Of a DNA stretch of 64,000 nucleotides, positions 34,301 through 48,034 are shown piece by piece. Each line of letters begins with the position of its first letter. Position 1 is the first letter of the stretch. The notes under the pieces are model-generated. The model was not told the DNA's origin. It made no database searches and saw only the letters and a list, made by a program, of their open reading frames with translations. This DNA comes from Gossypium raimondii (taxonomy: Eukaryota; Streptophyta; Magnoliopsida; Malvales; Malvaceae), in the NCBI RefSeq assembly GCF_025698545.1, contig NC_068575.1, positions 57,173,980 to 57,237,979 of the forward strand. Direction: 5' to 3'. The position numbers were made by a program, and so were the translations under genes.

Positions 34301-37300
34301 TCAATATTTCTGCACATATATAACAGAGAGTTGCTGCCAGAGTTTTACCCGCAACCATTAGTTTTGTAGCAAGGATATCACAGAGTACAGCCCATTCCTC
34401 TCCCTGGGCAAACTGCTCATCAAATATGATAAATAAGCCCATGATAATGGCAACAACAAGTTCAGTTATACAATTTGTGGCTACACCAGTACATTATCTA
34501 CTTCCAAATTGGAAACTTACCGTACAGAGGAGTGCCAATGTTTCTTTCCAAAAATTCAAAGGCTTAGAGTTTACAAGGTTTGTGAGATCATTGTTCACCA
34601 TTGCAGAGACAACCTAAAGAAATAATGAAGAAATATGATTAAATCAATCAGTGCTAATCAAAAATAAAAATTTAATTTACCTTGAGGTATGGTAAACGGC
34701 TCATCTTAAGATATTGATCACGTGTACTCTCCCATAAGGAAGAACCACCAACATGAGCAATAACTAAAGCATCAGAGATTTTATTCGCAGCAATGCACTG
34801 CTCGACTGCCCCTTTGTAGTCACCCACCACCAAAGCACGTTGAACAGCATCATCAAATGATGCATCTGCACTTTCCTCCAGTCCGTCTGATTCTTGAGGT
34901 ATTAGATCTGCACTAGGAACTGTGCTCTCAACAGCAAAACTATTTTCGGAAGTTGAAACAGGTGTATAAGCTTTGGGACTTGGAAGATTATTGAAGAAAT
35001 CTTCCCCATTATCAGCTGCAAAGAGGGTAGCTTCTTTCTCTCCCCCATAGCCCATTTTTTCTTCCACTTTATCCTCATGTGTAGTCTCATTCACACTCCA
35101 AGAGAGGTCATCTTGTACAGTATCTTTTTCTTCTGCAGGTAAACTAAAACCAAGATGCATGAGCAACTTTGTCCTCGCAGACCCGTCATCTTCAAACATC
35201 ACCTTAAGAAGCCCCATGTTTCTCGATCATCCTGAGATCTGTGCAGAATTATTCAAAATGAACCATCAAAAATATTAATTGGTGGAGGTAACCAAATTTT
35301 TTGACAACAGAAAAAAGAAGAAAATAACTACACTTTCTTAATTCAGGCAACATACTCAGACTCATGGGATTTCTTCTCACATAAAACCCTTAGTGAGACC
35401 TCTCCCCATTCAGTATTGCAGATTCAAATTCAGATGAACGGCTGACAAGACTTTCTTCAGTAACTAAGTTATGCATGAAAACCTGAAAAATAATATACAA
35501 GACCATAAGATAACAGAAGAATGTGGGTGGCATTTAAATAAAACAGAACAAAACAAACCTCACCAACATACTTACCTCTGATGATGCACAACTACCTAAA
35601 CCAGATAAACAAGGGCGAAAAGAGACAACTTTTCCTCCAAAACCAAAAGATGCTCCAACAGGACGTTTATACCATTTTGGAGCTCTCAAAGACGCTGCAT
35701 AAAGAAAACATCAAAACTAGTTAGAGAAACTGAAGTACCAATAAATATATATTGTCTCAGAAACAATGAATTTATAGGAGATAAACAGTGAAGATTATTT
35801 AAACAGATCTGGCCCATATCTGCTTATCTTCCCCAACTTTTGACAGTCATCATTATGTTTCTTCTTGACTGCCAAAGCTTAATACTAATAAGGTCAAATT
35901 ATAATAGGAGGGGGAAAAGAACGGGAAAAGCTAAAGCTCAACCTAAGCCTATCCAACCCAGTCTACAATGATTCATATTTGATCACTGCTAAACCAACTG
36001 ACACAGTAAAACATACGGTTATATTTGATAATCACCTGCACCAAAATCAAGCTCCCCAACACTGTATCGGCTGCAACCCTTATTACCTGAAAGAAGTGCT
36101 AAATCTAGGGTTCCAAGAAAATATTCTGAGGCAAAAATTGTTTGCAGATCAGACAAGTATCTTTTTTATAGACAAACCAGCAAAAATAATAAGCTTCAAA
36201 CATTTGCCAATTAAATTACAAAAGAAACAGTTTCTCGAAACAAATATAAATCCCATCCACATGTGTATAATAATCACAGGCAGATTGCAACTGATCTGTG
36301 ATATAAAAAGTCAAACTGTCATGAAACGTTTGTTTAACAAAAAGGTTAACTGTGATAGAAAATATAATTTAAACAAGGTCGCACCTCAATATTGTAAATG
36401 CCAATTTTGCCATCAAAGGAAGATGCTGATATAATTCCAGGCATCTTCGGATACCAGTGCACATCAAAGTTCCAGTTGTTACCAGCAGGCAATTCACAGA
36501 CAATCTATGCCCCAAAAGAGGGAAAAAAATCAAAATTGAGAATATACTTGTTTGATAAAAGGGACAGGCAAAATCAGCAGAAGAAAGCTGAAGCATATAA
36601 ATAATCAACTCATCCCCCCCCCCACCTCTCCAGTAACCATATCCCAACAAATAGCATGATTATCTTTTGCACAAGTGAGCAAATAAGAGCTGTCAGAGGG
36701 ACACCATGCCATTGTAATTACACAAGCAACAGCGTATGCTGTCAAATATAAGAGCAAAAATAATACAACTCCACTTTAACTTACAACAACTAAAAGAACC
36801 AGAAAAAAAAAATATAAAACCACTACAAGAATGGAAGACAGATAACTACCAGAAAAAATAACAGATGACCTATACCAGGAAAGAGACAAAGACCTAAGTT
36901 TATCATGGAGCCCTAAAGCAAATGGTTCCGACAGAAGGGCAACCAACTCAGTCTTAAAATTCCTCTCACACCAACTTTAAGAATTAAATTAAATGCATCT
37001 CACATTAAATGATCTAGTAAAAGGTCAAACCGAAAGAGTTATTTGGACCTTCCATTGTCATTGCCATTCTTATTGATAAAAATATTCAGGCTGCTGATTT
37101 TTAATTTTAGAAAGAGTGAAAAAAGTGATATAGCAAATACTCAATTGCATAAAATGGTCAGATCGAGGGCAGAAGAAAATATCTAAAAGCAAAGAAGGTA
37201 GTTATCACCAAGTTATGAACAAGAATCAACTTGTCAAGCATGCTTACCTTTTGTATGCCCTAGAAACTCCTTCACTGGTGACATCATGTTCCGCATATCC

Positions 37301-39862
37301 CAAAGCTACTTGCAAAACTTAAAGATATTAACATATTCCCTACAAATAGTAATCCTCAAGAGAAGCAATATCAACAACAAGATTGTTACCCTAAGGGTAG
37401 GTGAACCATCATCATCGGATGCAACAACAAGTTGAGTGGCAACATCAGGATGCCACTGCAGAACAGAACATCGCCTTCTTACTGAATCTGCAAAACTGTC
37501 AATATATATTTACTTATATAAAAGATTAGGTCAAATGAAGTAACAGGTCACATATATTTTCGCTTGGTAGATAACATATATTTATCTTATAACTGGTTTT
37601 TGCTTCTTCAAGTCCCAAACAACTGGAAAAATAAAAACATACATATTATCTTCCCTACTAAACATATATGACAAGACAATAAAATCCATTCATTTCCTCA
37701 CCGGTAGTTCCATCATATGAAGTTGATGCCAATATATGTTGAACCTTGCTATTCCAAGACAGAAATGAGATTTCACCTTGAGAGGCAGAACCACTACCCT
37801 GCATCATTACCAAAAAAACTATGTAGATCAGGTAATCTTGTAGTCTACTTTCCAACTAAACCATTAATTAATATATTTAAAAAAGGTATGCTTGCAACAT
37901 TAATGATGCAATAAATACGCAGAAGTTAAAGGCATTTAGTAGATCACAAACGGCATAACAGAACTTACAAGATTATTATCAATGACATAATAGACGCACG
38001 AGGATTCCAATTCAAAAAGTTATGGATAATTGGTACATACCTTAAGAGGTGGAAAATGGGTGGGTTGTGCAGGTGCTGCCAAATCCCAAATGCAGATTTC
38101 ACCATCATCTGCCCCAGATGCTAGTAAATTTGGAGCAATGGCATTGAACTCAAGACCACGAACCTGAAATATGGGGAGAGGAAAAAAACTAAACACACCA
38201 CACAATCTTCAAATGCTTGATGAAAAATATCACAGATGTAAGAAAGATCGCGCATTTATTACAGAAAAAGAAAACTCACAGGCCCTCTGTGCCTTGAAAG
38301 ATGTCCAACCAGAGCTTGTTCACTTGCCTCAGAGCTAAGGAAGTAAAGAAAAGGTAAATTACAGCCACATTAACCATATATGCAAAATATCTATGGTGGA
38401 GATCAGTTAAATTTTTCTTCACCATCATTTCTTTTGTTACAAACAAAAATAAAACGATGATATTAACAAAAATAAATATCCCAAAACAGAGGTAGGTTGT
38501 TATATCTAGTAATAGTTAGCAAAAAACTTCTCAAAAGTGAAATGTGAGAGAGTAACCCAATTTGATCGCTAGAAACAAAAACCATACAAGAACAGATAAA
38601 AGAACATTACCACTTCCCTAAAGAGGGTCTAAGTCATGAACCATTTTGTAAAAAGAAATTTCTCCCCAAAGATAAAGATCATCTTTTCTTTTCTAACAAA
38701 ATACAGCAAGGCCGAAATGCATCCAGCAGGCAAATACAAGGAAAATAAAATAGTTTCCCGCCCTTTGAAAACAAGCTTTTCCATAATCATCAAGTAATTA
38801 CCCAGCACAAAAGAATCAACACAACTTATTCAAATACCAAACAAACAAGTGAAGAAAACACCACAAAAATGCAAACATCATATTTTTCTCTAAATTATGA
38901 ACCTCCAATTGAATTCACTTTCACTCCTAATTTCTAACATAAAACAATACCATCGACGCATCAGACAAAATGAAATTAAGCATGCAGCATGCTCAAAGGC
39001 AATGCAAATATAGGGCACAAAAAATTACGGTAAATTTTGTCTAACTGACTCCAGCTAAAAAAAAAGCATTAAAAAAAATATCAAAATATTTTACTTTTTG
39101 AGGAAAAAAAAAAAAAAAGACAACACATCTCTTCCAGATTTTAATTTCAACTAACCACATATCATATGCAGTTAAAATAAGTAATCTAGAATCATGGGCA
39201 AAACATCATTCAATCCAACCACTAAAAACTCTAGGCTCAAATAAAACATGTTCGGCCTAGAAGTCACTTGTTATCCACTCCAAACAACCAGGCAATTCAA
39301 TGCACATAAAAAAACAATAGAAAGCCCACATCAGAAATGTGTCAAAGTAGATAGCAATATAGTGTAATCACAAGATGCTAGAAAACAGTCACCATTTACA
39401 CAAACATAATACACTTAAAAGCCGCAACATATCCACTTAACTTGCAGATTAAGAAAATTCCTTACTAATTCTCCTTATTTGCAATTCAACCGAAAAATAA
39501 AGTGAATTAGATAAATAAAACACAATGCATAAAAAACTAAATTTACAGGATCAAGGTCAACGGATTCCAAATATGGATGCTGCCATCAACGAGGCCACCA
39601 GCAATGAGCCCGAGTGAAAACTCGTCGGAGCCGGATACGTTCTTCCCCCAAGCAAGGCGGTTAAAACGCTCTGAGCTGGGGCATTGACCTACCACGGGAA
39701 GCTCCCGATCTTCACTCTGGAAATCAAGCTTGAAGATCTCGAGATTAGCCGATGAGCTGAAGGAAAGATCGACCGCCCCAGCCATTGTCCCCGCCGCCAT
39801 GTACGGCGCGTCCGGGGCCAGTGCCGCTGAGGCCGATCTATTGACCCATTTTATACACGCCA
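31324..39862 (-). pseudogene. SEC31: SEC31 (COPII outer coat) gene copy, multi-exon, inactivated
   Basis: SEC31 forms the outer COPII cage that buds vesicles from the ER. Exon order is complete from the ATG at 39862 ([20 protein letters not shown]) through WD40 exons (39862-39547, 38334-38280, 38163-38041, 37798-37702 and others; e.g. [16 protein letters not shown]), the alpha-solenoid (ADNGEDFFNN, VGDYKGAVEQCIAANKISDA), a Pro-rich region and the end [15 protein letters not shown], stop 31324-31326. Lesions: donor GT changed to AT at 37585-37584; one-base deletion near 35396 giving TAA at 35392-35390; deletions near 35212 and 34310; in-frame TAG at 32498-32496; one-base insertion near 31663. 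One WD40 exon also lacks its expected acceptor near 36700; an upstream AG would keep the frame. Introns remain, so it is an unprocessed duplicate. Some indels could be assembly errors; the stop and donor loss are harder to explain so. Confidence 0.88.
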
Positions 39863-39899
39863 TATGACTAAAATGCAAAAATTACGGTTTCTTATCCTC

Positions 39900-41760
39900 C
39901 AAAAATGCCCCTGTCAATATATCTGTCGATACAGTGAAAAAGAAACAAAGATGGGTAATAATTATTCGGGCGTAAGTGATTGGAGCGTAATAACTACAAA
40001 GAAAAAAACTGATTTCGATTAAGATGGAGAGAACTCGAAGAAATAGGTTTTGATATGTTTTGTGGATTCAGAGAGATGGAGGACGAGGACTAACACTAGG
40101 AGGCGGGAGGGAGACTAGACTTTGGGTTTTTCATTGTACGGAATCAGATCCACTTGAAAGTCTGAGAGGAAAAGACTTTTTTTGTTTTTGTTTTAATTAA
40201 AATTTAAAGTAAAAGGTAAAACTTGAACATTTATTCTTGTTGCTAATTTGTCCTGACATGATATTATTAACCAATCCGATGATAGTAGGAGACAATTTCT
40301 CAATACGTCACATAGCAAATATCAATTAATATTAAAAGTATATATAAATAAACTTATTACCAATTAGGTTACATTAAAATTAAAAATACCGGTCATGACA
40401 TTAAATACTATAACAATAGAATTAAAATTAGTAGTCTAATCCTAACTATAATAATAAGGTGAGAATAAAAATAATTATTAAAGACATTAAATTAATAATA
40501 ATATATAATAGAAATGATAAATTATTTTATTTTTATGAATTTATTAAAAATATGTTTAATTGTAATTTTATGTAATAAAATAATATGTATCATAATATTT
40601 TTATAATATTTAAATTGTTGATTATAATAAATAATTATTAACCACATTAGTTGAAAATGAATTCATAATTTAATAAATAATTATTTAAAATCATTTTATA
40701 TTAAAAATATATTATGTTTTTGCTAAATTAATTATTAAAAGTATTAAAACCACGTGTATGTTAAAAATTAAATCATTTAACATGATTTTATTTTAATAAT
40801 ATTTTATATTATATTTACTATAATAAAATATCTATTTATTAAATTATTGTATAAATTTATTTTTATAATTTTATATTATAATTCACTTTGAATAGTCATT
40901 ACATTTACATTTATATATATTATATAGTGATCTTTTACTTTCTATAGTGTAATACCTTACTCTCAACCTGAACATTAGCTTTAAGATATGAAATGTCATA
41001 TTTTTTGTTGAAGCAATTATACTTTCATTTCAAAATTCAATAAGTCGGTTCATACAAGATAGTCGTCATTTAATACTTCTAAACACATCATTTATTCAAT
41101 TCCGGGTCATAAGTAGGCTTATGAAAGCTCTCGTGATATTCCGGTAACATTTGAGGGACTAAAATGTAAAAAACTATTAAAACAATAGGTATTATTCTGA
41201 CATCATTGAGTAAGTGTCGCGATATTTCAGACAATAATTTTATGTCACAACTTCAAAAGTGCTGAGTATGACCATGAAAACAGTAATTCAATATCGTGAC
41301 TATCGCAAAAAAGATTTCGTGACATTGATAACAATAAACTTAATATCGCGACTTCACTAGATGCAAGTTGCAACTCAAACAGGGAACATGAGGTTACCAA
41401 GGCGTATGAAGAAGAGTCGTTAACTAAGTTGAATGAATATGTGAAAATGAATTGCGAAAGTGGTGACGATGAAATAATTCCATTAGGAAGATTGCTAGCT
41501 TCATTGGACACAGCATTTGGGGAGTTTCGAGTTTTTGCATCATCAATATGTAATCTAGCTTTTCCACTTTATTTCTGATTGAATCTGTTACAATCTATGT
41601 AACGTCTTTCTAATTTGTAACATAACTCTTGCCTTTTCTTTGATTTTCCACCTATAGAACCATACTTGCTCGGTGACGGAGGGAGAGGAACCATGGGGGT
41701 TAAAAATATTATTAAAAAAACGAAAATTAAAATGTTTTAGTTATAATGTTAGGGTTTAAT
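39900..41760. other. Spacer upstream of the SEC31 copy; no gene seen
   Basis: Former promoter and 5' UTR near 39870-40130, then a very AT-rich kilobase (40190-40960) with no supported feature. Confidence 0.45.
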
Positions 41761-43024
41761 ACCAATAGATATTCATTTTTTAAATTATTTACTAAAATAG
41801 GTTGTTTCTAAAAATAATAACGGGTATGGACCAAAAATCTAAAAACGCGTTGATGTGGACACGTTTTCAAGTGATAACCTAGAAAAACGCTTCCATATCA
41901 GTGTTTTTTCCTTGTGTCAGGCAAAAGTGCGCTCATGTGGACATGTTTTTGGCTGTGTAATCCCCACTGAATTTGTTTTTCTTGAACTTATCGATGTTAT
42001 TCGGGATTTGGATTTGTTCATTGTTCATCGTTGAATCACCATTTGAAGCATTGTAACACTTTAGATATTGCATGTCATTGATGCCATTCTTGCTCTCTAT
42101 TTGTTGAACCTTTCCTTCCCTACATGATTTGGATTTAAAATTTTCTATGGAATTGTTCTGAGAAGAATAAGGGAATTGAATTTTGAATACCTTTGTTCTT
42201 TTTACGGGAGCATTTAACTTTTATTTTTCATTTTTAGTTTTTATTTGACTAGAGCCGTGTGATCTAATATGCCTAATAAAATGAGTGGATTTTTGTGGTT
42301 TGGAGCCTTGTGTGTACGGAGTTAAGTTAAATTATAGTTTTAGTCCCTTTTATTATATCAAATTTTGAAATTTTAATATATATTTTTAATTTGGTATGAT
42401 ATTATTAGTAAGTTCAAATTGATATGATCATTGTTTACTATCACTTTTTTTATAAAGTTATCTTAAGCATTTTATTAAAATATATTTTTTATTACTTAAA
42501 AATAATTAACTAAATTTTCAAGTGCTTTTGGTTGTGGCTGAATAAAAAAAATCATGTGTCTAATTATGAAAATTTTCTATTTATTATGTTAAAAAGCAAA
42601 ATTCATCTTATCAAAATAATTTTTAGAACACATCACGTTAAATTTATTTTTCAAAACTCATATTGTCAAAAATATTTTTTCCAGAATAATACTTAGCAAT
42701 TAAAAAAAGTAAACCCTAAAACTCTAAACAATTGAAAACCTAACACCCTAATTTAAATTTTACTAAACCCTAACCATACCTAAAACTCTAAACATAAAAC
42801 CTAATTTACAAATAACCCAATGAAGATTACACGGTCAAAAATAAATCCATGTCAACGCACTTTTACCTGACACAATAAAAAAATGTTGACAAAGAAACGT
42901 TTTTTTAGTTTATCCTTAAAAATACATCTACGTCAACGCATTTTTAAATTTTTGATCATACTCATTATTATTTTTAAAAAGTGCCTATATCTATAAATAA
43001 TTTTAGAAATGGAACTTTATTGGT
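41761..43024. mobile_element. Non-autonomous MULE-related element, about 1.26 kb
   Basis: Left (41761-41970) and inverted right (42830-43024) ends align for about 200 bp: ACCAATA, TTTTTAAATTATTTA, TAAAAATAATAA, AAAAACGCGTTGATGTGG / AAAATGCGTTGACGTAG, GTGTCAGGCAAAAGTGCGCT / GTGTCAGGTAAAAGTGCGTT. The modular dyads and the CCCTAAA-rich interior match the design of the 11.4-kb MULE, so that family could have mobilised it. No coding capacity. It ends about 280 bp before the first reductase gene. Confidence 0.75.
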
Positions 43025-43303
43025 ACCAAAACCCAAGTCGGAGTGGTAAATATTTCATTATGCCAAAAAAAAAAAAATCAGATCGACTCCAAATAAACTC
43101 CATCACTCCCTGTTATTAAAAGGAAAAAGAAGCTGTAAACTGCGTTTTGCTTGTTAGTAAAGTGAAGTAGTCAACCCTAGGTCTGCGTCTTCCTTGGAGA
43201 CGCCTCATTCAGATTCTGGCAATAGCATACTAGAAGATACAGAAATTTCCAAAACCCCAACTACTTAAAGCGATACTACTCTTGAGTCGGGTGCTGATTA
43301 GAG

Positions 43304-45840
43304 ATGAGTGGAGCAGAAAAGGTTGTGTGCGTAACTGGAGCGTCTGGTTACGTAGCTTCGTGGCTCGTTAAGCTCTTATTACAACGCGGCTACACTGTTA
43401 AAGCCACTGTTCGTGACCCAAGTCTGTAATTTTCTCTTTTTCTTTTACAGGAAAGAAATTTTCCTGCCCCTCCGTTTCAGTTTGACCACAAAATGGTATG
43501 TTTGAACATGCAACAGATGATCCAAAAAAGACACAGCACTTGCTTGCCCTTGATGGGGCTAAGGAAAGGCTTCATTTGTTGAAAGCAGAGTTGTTGGAGG
43601 AAGGATGCTTTGACTCTATAGTGGATGGATGCCACGGTGTTTTCCATACAGCCTCCCCTGTCATCTTTTCAGCTGCCGACCCACAGGTCTATCCTTCCAT
43701 TTGTAATGTCTTTGATTTTCTTTTGTATTGCACTTAGTTGAACCGCTAGGATGTGGGACTGGGAACCTAGTTAAGGGGGCAAAAGACCACTAAGATTGTT
43801 TTCAAACTGTTGTGGGAAAGGATCAAAGGCTAAAAAATAGAAGCTAAATTTCACTTATATATACAATTTTGGGGGCAAGCATGCACATTTCAATTGCAGG
43901 CTAATTGAACTTTGGGCTCCAACACAACTACTATAGATTTATGTTCTAATGATGATGAGTTATTGTATTGTAAGCTGTATGGTTGCATTATATGTGATTT
44001 GACCCTCTCTCGTAAGATAATGGCCAGGCCACCCTGTTTAACTTATTGTCATTGAATTTTATGCAAATTTTATCTTTCCCATTTTCAGGCAGAAATAATT
44101 GATCCAGCAATTAAGGGTACGCTTAATGTTCTTAAATCATGTGCAAAAGTTCCGTCCATCAAGAGAGTTGTCATGACAGCTTCTGTCGCCTCAGTTCTGT
44201 ACAATGGAAAACCTTTGACTCCCGATGTGGTGGTCGATGAGACTTGGTTTTCAGATGCACGTTTTTGCAAGGAGAATAAGGTAACTTTTTATAATATGTC
44301 TTGGAAATGAGTTTTTGTTGTTGTTGTTGTTTATAGTGTCATAGCTAATATAGTAGCATATATGCTTCTCGAAATTCCATGAGTGACCAGTAATCTCAGT
44401 TATACCCTCTTCTTTAATTAATCTATGTATAAAAAATGTTAATAGAGGTGAGGGTTCTAACTAAATTGCACTTTGATCAAAAGTCCTTGTAAATCTTATG
44501 CTGTCAAAGTTATGTCAAGTCTGATTTTTATCGCCTTTCATCTAAAGGGTTCTATATTTTATCTTTTCTCAACCTTATGTGCTACTGGAATAGGTTTATT
44601 AGTTTATGATAAATCAACATTCTCAAATGACTAAAGAAAGTATACATAATGTCAAAGTACTTACTTCTTGATCTTTGGTTTTTCCAGCTTTGGTACATGG
44701 CCTCTAAAACTTTAGCTGAGGAAGCTGCTTGGAGGTTTGCAGAAGACAATATGATCAACTTGGTTGTACTTAATCCAGGATTCGTGATTGGTCCTCTTTT
44801 ACAGCCAGCTCTAAATAGCACTTCAGATATTATTCTAGCCCTCACAAAAGGTAACTTTTTTTAACCTATTGAGGATGATGTACCTAAATATTCTTTCTCA
44901 TTTTAATTGTTTGGAAGAAAAGTTCTTCATCTGTTTCATTTTTGTTCCAAAAACATTTTAAATCTTTTGAATTCAGGAGAATACACTACTCCTGGTTTTA
45001 GGTTTGTTGATGTTCGAGATGTTGCATATGCACATATTCAAGCATTTGAGATCCCTTCAGCTACTGGCAGATATTGCCTAGTCCAGAGACATGCACAGTT
45101 TCCGGAAATTCTGAAGACCTTGAATGAACTTTATCCTACTTTGGGCCTTAAAGAAAAGTAAGCAATTGGATTATCTTGCTATTTAGTATCACTCTTTGCA
45201 AGTTGCCAAATGCAACTTATTATTCTTTCACTGGATTCTTGTGTTCCATCGTTGTTTCACTCGACTGTCCTCACTTGGTAGAATGGTAAGAGAGTCTGGG
45301 GTAGTTGGATTATGTTAGTTGGCTCTGATGCAAAAACCACTCAATCTAGGTCATAGGGAACTTTTAGACTGTACTCAATTGCAAAGCAATGGCGTGAAAT
45401 TTACATGAATGAACTGCTGCCTGCATTTTAGAAGGTTAGAGGGCTAAAAAGAGTCTCATCATGTATTCATATGGATTAGAATTGACATTGTTGGGAAGTT
45501 GTTTAGCAATAAAGTTCTTTTAGAGTGTAAATTAGCGCTTTTCTTTTTTCTATTAAACTTTTAATTGGATAGGATTATGATCACTCGTTCCACAGCAAGT
45601 AAAGTTTCAAAAGCCCCCATTGCATGCATGATTGAGACTTGAGATCTTACTTCTCTACCTAAAATTGTGATGTATTGTTTAATTAACAACAGGTGTGAAG
45701 ATCATGAGAAGCCTCTTGAGCGTGTTTTCCAGATATCCCAGGAGAAATCAAAAAGTTTGGGTCTCAGCTTCATTCCTTGGGAGGTGAGTCTGAGGGAAAC
45801 TATTGAAAGCTTTAAGGAGAAAGGCTTCTTAAGCATCTGA
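43304..45840 (+). CDS. NADPH-dependent SDR reductase, phenylacetaldehyde/cinnamoyl-CoA-reductase-like, copy 1
   Basis: Six exons: 43304-43421, 43517-43686, 44089-44280, 44688-44850, 44977-45157, 45693-45840; 323 residues. All junctions are GT-AG and in phase; the first donor is the weak GTCTGT. Extended SDR fold with the NADPH loop [11 protein letters not shown] (10-20), then KATVRDPNDPKK. Catalytic Ser128 lies in VVMTASVAS, and Tyr163 and Lys167 in [12 protein letters not shown]. The signature KNWYCYGK of true lignin cinnamoyl-CoA reductases is replaced, so the relatives are the phenylacetaldehyde reductase / At5g19440-type enzymes, which reduce aldehydes or ketones in the cytosol. Substrate unproven. 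An intact paralogue lies 16 kb downstream in the same orientation. Confidence 0.92.
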
Positions 45841-47854
45841 AGAAGTGTTGGTTTTAATGTTCCATCTCGTTGGAACATGTTATTATTTCCAGTATGTACC
45901 TGTGACCATCTGCCACTGCCGCCCCCAGGACTGTATTTCAAGCATTTGGGTCTTGGTTGATAATGTTAGGTTTGCTGTCTAGAAGTGAATAATTAATTAT
46001 ATTGACTATTAATATGGCAAGTCAAATTGTTAAATGCTTTAATTAACTTCTGAAGATAACCACGTGTTATAATAAAAGTAATATTTGCTTGAAGCATGGT
46101 TGATTAATTATATAAAAATAATAAATAATACAGGTACTCCGAATAAAAACTCAGCTTCAGGTTGCTGCAAATAAAAATAATAAGAATAGAGAGATCTGAA
46201 TGAGTTATCTGACTTTGGAGAAACAAAAATGGAATCAAAATGAAAGAGTTGTTTGATAACATTTATGGTAAAATGATAAAAGGGAAGGACTTTGTGCCTA
46301 AATCTATGGAGTAATGTAGCCAGAAATGATTTTCTAAGATGTGAGGTTTTTTGACGATTAAAGAAAGCATCTAAAAGTGTAAAACCAACAAAATAGAAAT
46401 GAGTAGTTTTTATGGGACATAAATCAAGTTTTCAAAACTTGGTGATATTAATTATGAAAATATATAATATTTTTTATGGTGAATATAGTCACTTTTAGAT
46501 GTCTTATTAATCTAGCAGTTAATGAATCATTATATGGTAAAATTTGACATGTGTTTAATAGTTGTTAATTATTGCTTTTATATGAATCACTATATGGTCA
46601 AATTTATATGAAAACCCCAAAAATTTTAAAATGTTGGAAGCATAATGAAAATTCTCGAGAAAATAATTTAATACACTTGCATAAATATTCATAATGATGA
46701 AAACAATCTGGATGTATGTGGTATAACCGACTTAGTTAATAATAATTTCAATCCTCAATTTTTACCAAGTAGTTTAGGTTTCATTAAGGGCAAGATTTTG
46801 GTACGTTTTGGCTATTTTGGTGTGTTTTAACCTGTTTCGACCAATACTGGCTTATATCAATGCTTAACGACTCGTACATTTGGTAAAAAAAAAATTGTCA
46901 TAATCAAAGTATCCACCACTTGTAGCAGTGACTAATCCCTCACCACAGACGCTATCCAAAGAGAAAAACAGTCAACCATAAAATGTGTCCTATGAGGTGG
47001 GATCCAACCCCTGACCACATGGTTAAAGAATGACGTGAATTTTTTTTGATACTTTAAACTTAACTTTTTAGTTTTTGTTAAATCTTAATCAATTTTTTAT
47101 AGTTACATTTAAAATTAAAATATAATTATCAAATTAAATTATTAAACCAATTAATAATTTTAAAGCTTATATTTGCATATAAATATATTTATGTGGATGC
47201 AATTGAGATAAATTTACATTTATATTTAATATATAATTTAGTAAGAAATTAACATTAGACAATAAATATACATGTAAAAAATTAAAAATATCGATAAATC
47301 TGAAATGTTACACTAAAACACATTGGTATTGGTATGTACTAATATCAGGACTAGAACAGTGCACTCATCAATACAGTATTATAGTTACAATTCATACAGT
47401 ATTATAGTTACAAAGCTTATTTTAAGATTTTGGGTAGTCTAACATTGTTACTGAGTTACTGAAAATTTATTGTAATGATTTCACAACATTATTTTCTCCA
47501 AGAATCACAAATACTCTAAAACTGCAAAATATATGAAATTAAAATAATTTTTTGTTAAGGAGGAAGTTTAGAAACAAATAATATCAACAAAGCACATTTT
47601 AATTGATCTCTTTATTGTAGATCTGGTGGCTAAAGACTTACAAAATAAAACTTTTAAAGAATAAGTATACGAAATGTGTCTTAGTTGTATTGATAGATGA
47701 TATCTTATGGTAACGTGACACTTTATCTAAATTATCGTGTTTCTAATATAAAATTAACGTTTTTTTTTATTGTGTGCATGTAATTTATATGAAATTATTT
47801 AAAACAAGAAATCTTTATAAGATATTTTGTGATGGTGATGTGGTATATATGTTA
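45841..47854. other. 3' flank of reductase copy 1 and AT-rich spacer
   Basis: 45841-45960 resembles the 3' flank of copy 2 (63801-63940), as expected for a segmental duplication. The rest has no supported feature. Confidence 0.5.
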
Positions 47855-48034
47855 CTTAATGAAGAGAAATAGAAAAATAAAAGGTAAATCTAATCTTCTT
47901 TCAAAAATGAATTTAGACTACATTATCTTCTTAATACAAACAAGTCTTTGTATTTATAGTAATAGAATTAGTTGCTTACTCTAACTATCTGCTAACAACC
48001 TTAGCTACTACTAACTGCCTCTCTAATTGATTCA

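Noticed and set aside
35979-36434. 151-residue plus-strand open frame
   Set aside because: Runs opposite to SEC31 exons and introns, with no domain; chance frame.
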